14,521 nt of DNA from UBA2040 sp965660955 (GTDB taxonomy: Bacteria > Bacteroidota > Bacteroidia > Flavobacteriales_D > Crocinitomicaceae), in NCBI GenBank assembly GCA_965660955.1, contig CBFIBY010000054.1, positions 1 to 14,521 on the forward strand. Reading direction: 5' to 3'. Below the pieces are notes generated by a model. It worked only from the letters and a program-made list of their open reading frames with translations, ran no database searches and was not told the DNA's origin. The position numbers were made by a program, and so were the translations under genes. Positions 1 to 4,914 of this stretch are shown here, one piece after another (positions within the stretch are counted from its first letter, which is position 1; each line of letters opens with the position of its first letter).

Positions 1-705
1 GGACTTGAGAAGAAAAACAAAATTATCACCCCAGAAGAAAAACGAGCCATTGCATTCCATGAAGCGGGTCACGCTACAACTTCTTGGTTGTTAGAGCATG
101 CACATCCGTTGGTTAAAGTTACCATAGTTCCAAGAGGTCAATCCCTTGGTGCTGCTTGGTACTTGCCAGAAGAAAGGAGTATCACCACAACTGAGCAAAT
201 TTTAGATGAAATGTGTTCAGCCCTTGGTGGACGGGCAGCTGAGAAATTAATTTTTGGGAAAATTTCAACTGGTGCTTTGAGTGATTTGGAAAAGGTTACA
301 AAACAAGCTTACGCAATGGTCTCGATGTACGGATTGAACGACAAGGTTGGAAATGTTTCCTTCTACGATAGCCAAGGACAACAAGGTTTCACAAAGCCTT
401 ATTCTGAGGAAACGGCCAAAACAATTGATGAAGAAGTTAGCAAAATGATTGAGGAGCAATATCAACGTGCTCTGAAGATTTTGAGCGAGAACAAGGACAA
501 ATTAACTACCTTGGCTGAAAAATTATTAACTGCTGAAGTTATTTTCAAAGAAGATTTAGAAACGATTTTCGGAAAAAGACTTTGGGAAAAGGAAGAATTA
601 AACGGCATACCAAAAGTTGAAGACGTTCAAACAGATGTGGAATCAACTCCTGAAGAGAAACCCTCTGAGCCAAGTGAAACTGGTGAAGGAGAAAAAATGG
701 ATTAG
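1..705 (+). CDS. ftsH: ATP-dependent zinc metalloprotease FtsH, C-terminal part (5'-truncated by window edge)
   Basis: This is the peptidase domain of FtsH, the membrane-anchored AAA+ protease that degrades misfolded and regulatory membrane proteins. The reading frame is open from base 1, so the N-terminal membrane segments and ATPase domain lie upstream of the window; 234 residues are visible. The zinc-binding HEAGH motif is encoded at 58-72 (fragment residues 20-24), and the conserved LGGRAAE segment and the STGALSDLE stretch carrying the third-ligand acidic residue follow. The C-terminal helical region (SEETAKTIDEEV onward) matches the family. The last ~35 residues are a Glu/Pro/Ser-rich tail, a variable part of FtsH. 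The 3' end overlaps the next gene, which points to co-transcription with the DUF2007-like gene and cdsA. Identification is firm. Confidence 0.96.
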   Translation, partial: GLEKKNKIITPEEKRAIAFHEAGHATTSWLLEHAHPLVKVTIVPRGQSLGAAWYLPEERSITTTEQILDEMCSALGGRAAEKLIFGKISTGALSDLEKVTKQAYAMVSMYGLNDKVGNVSFYDSQGQQGFTKPYSEETAKTIDEEVSKMIEEQYQRALKILSENKDKLTTLAEKLLTAEVIFKEDLETIFGKRLWEKEELNGIPKVEDVQTDVESTPEEKPSEPSETGEGEKMD

Positions 706-889
706 TATTCATCAAAGTATGGATGCCTTTTCCATTGAAATTTTTAAGTTGAAATTGGAGGAAGAAGGTATTCCAGTAATGATTTGGGATGAACGAGACT
801 CGATGTACAACGCCTTTGGATACGTTCATCTGCAAGTTCGATCAGAGGATGAAGAGAAAGCAAAAACGATAATTGACAACCTGGCATGA
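683..889 (+). CDS. Small DUF2007-like (putative signal-transducing) protein
   Basis: A small soluble protein of about 68 residues resembling the DUF2007 family: a conserved WISIHQS start, an FKLKLEEEGIPVMIWDE middle and a VRSEDEEKAKTIIDNL end, the ferredoxin-like pattern of that family. Its biochemical role is unknown. The start is uncertain. Homologues typically begin a few residues before the conserved Trp (TGG at 698), so I prefer GTG at 683, giving MKEKKW and a 23-base overlap with ftsH. Other in-frame starts are TTG 617, ATG 635 and ATG 719; the last would cut off the conserved first strand. The stop overlaps the cdsA start as ATGA at 886-889, so the gene is probably translationally coupled on both sides. 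The neighbourhood suggests an envelope or membrane-lipid link, but that is inference. Confidence 0.75.
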   Translation: MKEKKWISIHQSMDAFSIEIFKLKLEEEGIPVMIWDERDSMYNAFGYVHLQVRSEDEEKAKTIIDNLA

Positions 890-1725
890 GTAATATAGTT
901 CAAAGAGGTTTAGCTGGTGCTGTATTTGTCTTTTTAGTACTTGCCTCATTGTGGTTTGGTGTCAACACAACCGTAGCCCTTTTCGGTGTGTTCGCCGTCA
1001 TTGCGCTCTATGAATTTTATCAATTGTTCAACCAACACGAAAGCATTCGCGTCAATTGGAAAATAGCCACATTCATTGGACTATTGGTTTTCGTTATTTT
1101 GTCGGCTACCTTCTTAGGTTGGATAGAAATGATTTATGTTTTCTACCTTATACCAGTACTTTTTCTCAACATGCTCATTGAACTATGGAAGAAAGAAGAT
1201 CAGCCGATTTACAATATTGCTGTTCAAATGCTCGGTATTATTTATATCGTTATCCCATTTTATTTGATGGTTGAGTTGAATCAACAGAGTTCACACAACA
1301 TGCCAAGAGCAATCGGTATGTTTTTACTCATATGGACAAATGATACCTTTGCCTTTCTGACGGGTAAGTTTTTCGGAAAAACAAAATTATTCGAACGTAT
1401 TTCACCGAACAAAACTTGGGAAGGAACTATTGGTGGTGGACTTCTCACTATGCTTGTGGGCATACTGCTGGCTTTCTTTTACAACGACAACCAGGATCTT
1501 ATTTTTTGGATAGGCGCCGCGTTAATTGTAGTACCTTGTGCTGTGCTAGGAGATTTATTAGAAAGCCTTTTCAAACGTAATTTGAACATAAAGGACAGTG
1601 GAAAGTTCTTACCAGGACATGGCGGAATCCTCGACAGATTTGACGCGGCCATATTTACAGTTCCCTTCTATTTCTGTTGGTCTCTCTTTCACGCCTACTA
1701 CGCTGGAGAATTATTTATCTTTTAA
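886..1725 (+). CDS. cdsA: Phosphatidate cytidylyltransferase (CDP-diacylglycerol synthase)
   Basis: CdsA makes CDP-diacylglycerol from phosphatidate and CTP, the branch-point precursor of phosphatidylethanolamine, phosphatidylglycerol and related lipids, at the inner membrane. The 279-residue protein is almost entirely hydrophobic helices, as the family is, and of normal length. The family signature is intact near the C-terminus at residues 227-253: SLFKR, then KDSGKF, then PGHGGILDRFD, which carries the metal- and substrate-binding acidic residues. An earlier segment, SPNKTWEGTIGG, is also typical of CdsA. The ATG overlaps the stop of the preceding gene by four bases (ATGA), indicating coupling in the ftsH operon. 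No strong terminator follows; there is only a weak 6-bp A/T hairpin with a T run at 1724-1744. Confidence 0.97.
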   Translation: MSNIVQRGLAGAVFVFLVLASLWFGVNTTVALFGVFAVIALYEFYQLFNQHESIRVNWKIATFIGLLVFVILSATFLGWIEMIYVFYLIPVLFLNMLIELWKKEDQPIYNIAVQMLGIIYIVIPFYLMVELNQQSSHNMPRAIGMFLLIWTNDTFAFLTGKFFGKTKLFERISPNKTWEGTIGGGLLTMLVGILLAFFYNDNQDLIFWIGAALIVVPCAVLGDLLESLFKRNLNIKDSGKFLPGHGGILDRFDAAIFTVPFYFCWSLFHAYYAGELFIF

Positions 1726-1741
1726 AATTGTTAAATAATTT

Positions 1742-1769
1742 TTTGTAAGGACTGATTCTCTTATCTTTA
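1742..1769 (+). promoter_or_regulatory. Putative Bacteroidota-type promoter for the 70-residue secreted protein
   Basis: TTTG at 1742-1745 and TATCTTTA at 1762-1769 resemble the Bacteroidota sigma factor elements TTTG (-33) and TAnnTTTG (-7), with one mismatch at the last base and a 16-base spacer, slightly short. Transcription would begin around 1774-1777, leaving a short A/T-rich leader without a Shine-Dalgarno sequence, normal for this phylum. This is pattern matching only. Confidence 0.45.
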
Positions 1770-1787
1770 TTGTAAAATAAATCTATT

Positions 1788-2000
1788 ATGAAAAAATTAG
1801 CCATAGCATTGATGTTCGTTTTCGCTGCAGGTACGATCGGTACAACTGTTAGCGCAATGTCAGATAACACACAAACTGAAATCGTTAATATCGACGACAA
1901 GAAGAAGAAAAAAAGAAAAAAGAAATCGAAAAAAGGAGAAGGGAAATCTTGCTCATCAGAGAAAAAAGGTAGTTGTTGCTCCGGAGGAGGTTCGAAATAA
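1788..2000 (+). CDS. Small secreted Lys-rich, Cys-containing protein of unknown function
   Basis: A 70-residue protein with a clear signal peptide (MKKLAIALMFVFAAGTIGTTVSA, probable cleavage near residue 23). The mature part is only about 47 residues: an acidic/polar linker, then a run of Lys and Arg (roughly residues 38-49), then a Gly/Ser/Cys tail with Cys55 and the pair Cys63-Cys64. Export to the periplasm or surface is predicted. The mature peptide is strongly basic and could bind nucleic acid, LPS or, through its Cys residues, a metal; none of these is shown. I recognise no named family, although similar Lys/Ser/Cys-rich small secreted proteins occur in Bacteroidota. It has its own candidate promoter and a strong terminator, so it is likely transcribed alone. 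The coding signal is credible because of the signal peptide and flanking signals. Confidence 0.7.
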   Translation: MKKLAIALMFVFAAGTIGTTVSAMSDNTQTEIVNIDDKKKKKRKKKSKKGEGKSCSSEKKGSCCSGGGSK

Positions 2001-2022
2001 TTCGAATTTTCATCATATTTTG

Positions 2023-2054
2023 AAAGGTTGAACATTGCGTTCAACCTTTTTTTT
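2023..2054 (+). terminator. Strong rho-independent terminator after the 70-residue protein gene
   Basis: A perfect 11-bp stem (AAAGGTTGAAC at 2023-2033 pairing with GTTCAACCTTT at 2039-2049) with a 5-base loop is followed by an uninterrupted T run to 2054. It begins 22 bases after the stop codon at 2000. The A/T base pairs at the stem foot could also give some termination on the other strand, but no minus-strand gene ends here. Confidence 0.88.
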
Positions 2055-2135
2055 ATGCCATGCATTTTACTGGATGAATGTAACCCAAACGCATAAACCT
2101 CGTATCCTATATTCAGACACAATAAAACATAAGAT

Positions 2136-2333
2136 ATGAAAGCCTTAAAAACAATTATCGCCTTGACACTTTGCATTTTTGCTCTGCCAGCACTTGCAGG
2201 TGATGGAAATGACAACAAAGAAATTAGAAAGGAAAAACGTCGTTTTACGAAAGAAGTTCGTTCCATGAAAGGTGCGAAAAACTATAAAGAAAAACGAAAC
2301 GTAGAAATTAAGGTAGCTAAAGGTAAATTCTAA
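2136..2333 (+). CDS. Small secreted basic protein of unknown function
   Basis: A 65-residue protein with an N-terminal signal peptide (MKALKTIIALTLCIFALPALA, cleavage probably after residue 21). The mature part of about 44 residues is rich in Lys, Arg and Glu, is probably helical, and has no Cys. I do not recognise a family and assign no function. It lies between the 70-residue secreted protein and the convergent exonuclease gene and ends only 9 bases from the stop of the latter. A poor -7-like sequence (TATATTCA at 2108-2115, two mismatches) lies upstream. Its terminator appears to lie inside the convergent gene (2382-2420). The signal peptide and tidy spacing support it as a real gene, but short ORFs like this carry risk. 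Confidence 0.62.
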   Translation: MKALKTIIALTLCIFALPALAGDGNDNKEIRKEKRRFTKEVRSMKGAKNYKEKRNVEIKVAKGKF

Positions 2334-2342
2334 AAGCCAACC

Positions 2343-3101
2343 CTACAAGATTAAACCAACTGGACAGTGGTCCGACCCGTGAATGTCGTTAAAGATTAAA
2401 GCTTCTTTAACGACATTTTTGATTTTGTCGGAAACCAAAAAATAATCGATTCTCCAGCCTACGTTCTTTGCTCGTGCTCCCCCTCTGTAACTCCACCATG
2501 AATACTTCACTTCATCTGGATGAAAGAATCGGAAGGTATCAATAAATCCATTGGAAGTATACGCATCCATCCCATCGATTTCTTGTTGCATGAAACCAGC
2601 TGATTTATTGTAATTTGGTTTCGGTCGAGCTAAATCAATTTCTTTGTGGGCCACATTGAAATCACCGCAAACAATAACGGGCTTCTTCTTTTCTAAATTC
2701 TTCATATAAGCAATGAAATCTTTGTCCCATGTTTGTCGATACTCCAGTCGTTTCAACTCGCTTCCCGAGTTCGGCGTATAAACCGTAACCACATAAAAAT
2801 CGCTGAACTCCGCACAGATTACTCGGCCTTCTTTGTCGTGTTCGGCAATTCCCATATCCTTTTCAACTGAAATCGGTTCTTTCTTGCTTAGAATTGCCGT
2901 ACCTGAATACCCTTTCTTTTCTGCTTCATTGCCATAAACATGATACCCTTCCAACGCCTGAACAGCCTCTTTGGTCTGCTCAACAGTCGCCTTTGTTTCT
3001 TGTAAGCAAATTACGTCAGCGTCTTCTTTACGCATGTCTTGGATGAAGTTTTTCTTCGTTATCGCTCTAACTCCATTTACGTTAAAAGAGATGATTTTCA
3101 T
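2343..3101 (-). CDS. xth: Exodeoxyribonuclease III / AP endonuclease (EEP family)
   Basis: A DNA base-excision repair nuclease that cleaves at abasic sites and has 3'-5' exonuclease and 3'-phosphatase activity in this family; cytosolic. At 252 residues it is of normal ExoIII length. The catalytic set is complete: Asn7 in SFNVNG, Glu35 in LQETK, Tyr108 in VTVYTPNSG, Asp147 and Asn149 in GDFNVAH, Asp219 in GWRIDYF, and Asp244-His245 in GSDHCPVG. The ATG at 3101 puts the conserved MKIISFNVNG strand at the N-terminus. A -7-like TACCTTTA lies 21 bases upstream on the minus strand. The gene is divergent from the CoA-transferase and convergent with the 65-residue protein gene, and its 3' end holds that gene's terminator. 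Whether it is closer to XthA or ExoA needs a tree. Confidence 0.95.
   Translation of the reverse strand: MKIISFNVNGVRAITKKNFIQDMRKEDADVICLQETKATVEQTKEAVQALEGYHVYGNEAEKKGYSGTAILSKKEPISVEKDMGIAEHDKEGRVICAEFSDFYVVTVYTPNSGSELKRLEYRQTWDKDFIAYMKNLEKKKPVIVCGDFNVAHKEIDLARPKPNYNKSAGFMQQEIDGMDAYTSNGFIDTFRFFHPDEVKYSWWSYRGGARAKNVGWRIDYFLVSDKIKNVVKEALIFNDIHGSDHCPVGLIL
2382..2420 (+). terminator. Rho-independent terminator embedded in the 3' coding end of the convergent xth-like gene
   Basis: A perfect 14-bp inverted repeat (AATGTCGTTAAAGA at 2382-2395, TCTTTAACGACATT at 2404-2417) with an 8-base loop is followed by T bases to 2420 and another T-rich stretch. Read on the plus strand it is a good terminator 48 bases after the stop of the 65-residue protein. 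Read on the minus strand it has no T run and is part of the exonuclease coding sequence. Confidence 0.62.
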
Positions 3102-3122
3102 GGGTACTTTTTATTAGTTCCC

Positions 3123-3130
3123 TAAAGGTA
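3123..3130 (-). promoter_or_regulatory. Candidate -7 promoter element for the exonuclease III gene
   Basis: TACCTTTA on the minus strand matches TAnnTTTG at all but the last base. It would place the transcription start about 15 bases before the ATG at 3101. No clear TTTG -33 element is visible; the palindrome at 3143-3159 occupies that region. Confidence 0.35.
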
Positions 3131-3142
3131 TAAAAAAGGCTC

Positions 3143-3159
3143 TTTCGTCGTGGACGAAA
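3143..3159. promoter_or_regulatory. Palindrome in the divergent promoter region, possible operator
   Basis: TTTCGTCGTGGACGAAA has two perfect 7-base arms around a GTG centre. It lies between the -7-like elements of the divergent exonuclease (3123-3130) and CoA-transferase (3164-3171) genes, where a bound regulator could affect both. It has no T run in either direction that would make it a typical terminator, and no gene ends here. The regulator is unknown. Confidence 0.4.
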
Positions 3160-3163
3160 TGAG

Positions 3164-3171
3164 TATTTTTG
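3164..3171 (+). promoter_or_regulatory. Candidate -7 promoter element abutting the CoA-transferase start
   Basis: TATTTTTG is an exact match to TAnnTTTG and ends 4 bases before the ATG at 3176. A degenerate TTTCG (3143-3147) lies 16 bases upstream as a possible -33 element, inside the palindrome. If used, the transcript would start at or beside the start codon, giving a leaderless mRNA. Confidence 0.4.
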
Positions 3172-3175
3172 ATGT

Positions 3176-4246
3176 ATGGACATGAACTTTTTAAAAGGAA
3201 TTAAGGTGATTGACGCTTCTTCAGTGTTAGCTGGACCATCAGTAGGGACTTTTTTAGCAGAATTAGGTGCAGATGTGGTTAAAATAGAACATCCACAATT
3301 TGGTGATGTAACACGAAGTTGGAAATTACCTTCTGAAGATAAAAATGCAACCGTCTCTAATTATTTTTCTTCCGTGAATTATGGGAAAAGTTTTTTGAAA
3401 TTGAATTTAAAAACAGCGAAAGACCAAAACACATTTCTTTCACTTATTGGATCAGCAGACATTCTGATTAGCAATTTTAAAAAAGGGGACGATGTCAAGT
3501 TTGGAATGGAAGATGAGAAACTTTCAACATTGAATCCTAGATTAATTCATGGGAAAATCAGTGGTTTTGGAGAAGAAAGTGATCGAGTTGCTTATGACCT
3601 CATCCTACAAGCCGAATCGGGTTTTATGTCTATTAATGGACAAAAGGACGGACCTCCAACCAAAATGCCAGTGGCATTGATAGACGTTCTTTCAGCCCAT
3701 CACTTAAAAGAAGGTATTCTTCTCGCATTGTACCAAAGAGAAAAAACGGGAAAAGGAAATACAATTAATGTTTCATTATACGATGCTGCCGTTTCTAGTT
3801 TAGCCAATCAGGCATCCAACTTTTTAATGAGCAATGAAATTCCACAACGTATTGGGAGTTTGCATCCAAATATTGCTCCGTATGGTGAGGTTTTTGAGAC
3901 GAAGGACAAAGCTCAAATCAGTTTTGCCATTGGTTCAAACAAACATTTCAGTCAATTGTGCCAATACCTCGGAAATGAAAAATTAGCTGAAGACGAGCGG
4001 TTCGCTGAAAACAAAAGTCGAGTGATCAACAGAACTGAATTGGCGGAGATACTTCAGGAAAGCATTTCTCAACTAACTTCCGATTCTGTTTTAAAAGAAA
4101 TGAGGACACTGAATGTTCCTTGTGGTAAAATTAAGAATATAGAAGAAGTTTTTTCGGATCAAGCCGCAAAAGACTTGATTCTTGAAGAAGAAATTGATGG
4201 CGTACAAACGAAACGAGTGCGTTCAACTATTTTCAAATGGAAGTAA
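3176..4246 (+). CDS. Family III CoA-transferase (CaiB/BaiF type)
   Basis: A CoA-transferase that moves CoA between carboxylic acids through an Asp-bound anhydride/thioester intermediate; the substrate cannot be read from sequence. The 356-residue protein begins with the family pattern LKGIKVIDASSVLAGP (residues 6-21), followed by LAELGADVVKIEHP (27-40). The probable catalytic aspartate is Asp170 in PVALIDVLSAH, followed by the typical GILLALYQREKTGKG. YDLILQAESGFMSING (residues 140-155) resembles CaiB-type transferases more than alpha-methylacyl-CoA racemases, where a GHDINY motif is expected. It is slightly shorter than many members (about 380-400). ATG 3176 is chosen; ATG 3182 two codons on is equally compatible with the homology. 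Its stop is 13 bases from the convergent membrane protein gene, with no terminator visible between them. Confidence 0.9.
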   Translation: MDMNFLKGIKVIDASSVLAGPSVGTFLAELGADVVKIEHPQFGDVTRSWKLPSEDKNATVSNYFSSVNYGKSFLKLNLKTAKDQNTFLSLIGSADILISNFKKGDDVKFGMEDEKLSTLNPRLIHGKISGFGEESDRVAYDLILQAESGFMSINGQKDGPPTKMPVALIDVLSAHHLKEGILLALYQREKTGKGNTINVSLYDAAVSSLANQASNFLMSNEIPQRIGSLHPNIAPYGEVFETKDKAQISFAIGSNKHFSQLCQYLGNEKLAEDERFAENKSRVINRTELAEILQESISQLTSDSVLKEMRTLNVPCGKIKNIEEVFSDQAAKDLILEEEIDGVQTKRVRSTIFKWK

Positions 4247-4259
4247 GAAATAGGATCAA

Positions 4260-4832
4260 TTATGACGTCTTTTTGTTGTTTTTGATTTGAGCTTCTACTC
4301 TTTTGGTAATCATTTGAAATAAAGTCTTCGCTTCTTTTTCAGGTAACTTTCTTCCATACCGAACTACTTTTCCTTTGTAATCAAATTCCAATCGTTCGCC
4401 ACCAGATACCCACGGTGAATTTTCCCAGATTTCTTGAATGGAGTTTTCTTTCGGCTGGTGCATGCGCATTTTATCAATATTCTCATGAAAATAGACTTTC
4501 GCTTTACCATAACCTCGTATTGATTTTTTTATCGTCAATCCAACTTCATTGATTTTCAACATTTCTTTACCATAAAGCAGCCAAAGGAACGCTCTACCAA
4601 CACGCTGTGCATAATACATCCAAAAAATCATAAAAATGACAACTATGATCTTCTCCTGTTGGGTAAGTTTTAGTGTGAAAAATGCCCACGTCATGGTGAT
4701 ACCAATGACCAACCACATGGCGCACCAGGCACCCATTAGCATATTAACAATGGCTTTTTTCTCGGGATAGATAATAAACGTCGACTTCTTTTTGTCTTCC
4801 TTAAAACTAATACGTTCGCCTATCCATTTCAT
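4260..4832 (-). CDS. Small membrane protein of unknown function, two TM helices plus soluble C-terminal domain
   Basis: A 190-residue protein with a short charged N-terminus, two hydrophobic helices at about residues 29-53 and 61-78, and a soluble C-terminal part of about 100 residues ending in a Lys-rich tail. The topology (short cytosolic segment, helical hairpin, then strand-rich sequence such as EMLKINEVGLTIKKS and GERLEFDYKGKVVRYGRKL) resembles bacterial YcxB-like/PH-like membrane proteins, but the resemblance is structural only and I assign no function. The ATG at 4832 is well supported by the TAATTTTG promoter-like element directly upstream. It lies downstream of the T9SS protein gene and is separated from it by a good terminator, so it is probably transcribed on its own. 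Confidence 0.75.
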   Translation of the reverse strand: MKWIGERISFKEDKKKSTFIIYPEKKAIVNMLMGAWCAMWLVIGITMTWAFFTLKLTQQEKIIVVIFMIFWMYYAQRVGRAFLWLLYGKEMLKINEVGLTIKKSIRGYGKAKVYFHENIDKMRMHQPKENSIQEIWENSPWVSGGERLEFDYKGKVVRYGRKLPEKEAKTLFQMITKRVEAQIKNNKKTS

Positions 4833-4836
4833 GCGG

Positions 4837-4844
4837 CAAAATTA
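4837..4844 (-). promoter_or_regulatory. Candidate -7 promoter element abutting the small membrane protein start
   Basis: TAATTTTG on the minus strand matches TAnnTTTG exactly and ends 4 bases before the ATG at 4832, the same spacing as for the CoA-transferase gene. The -33 side is only T-rich, without a clearly spaced TTTG. It would produce a transcript with almost no leader. Confidence 0.38.
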
Positions 4845-4857
4845 CGGTTTTAATGCC

Positions 4858-4895
4858 AAAAAGAAAACCGTCTTAAAGTAAAGTAAGACGGTTTT
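4858..4895 (-). terminator. Rho-independent terminator of the T9SS type A protein gene
   Basis: A perfect 12-bp stem (AAAACCGTCTTA at 4864-4875 with TAAGACGGTTTT at 4884-4895) and an 8-base loop. On the minus strand it is followed by TTTTCTTTTT, spanning the stem foot and tail, and lies about 20 bases after the stop at 4915. It separates this gene from the membrane protein gene downstream. Confidence 0.82.
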
Positions 4896-4914
4896 CAAAT
4901 ATTGTTGAATAAGT

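Noticed and set aside
685..705. Programmed frameshift fusing FtsH to the DUF2007-like protein at the run of six A bases
   Set aside because: The downstream frame needs a +1 shift, whereas A-run slippage usually favours -1, which leads to an unrelated frame. Overlapping genes with re-initiation explain the layout more simply.
1724..1744. Possible terminator after cdsA
   Set aside because: The stem is only six A/T base pairs, too weak to call, although the T run may help stop some transcripts.
1715..2266. A 183-codon minus-strand open frame opposite the two small secreted protein genes
   Set aside because: It is antisense to two genes with signal peptides and crosses a strong terminator. Its Phe-rich stretches come from reading the Lys runs of the plus-strand gene backwards.
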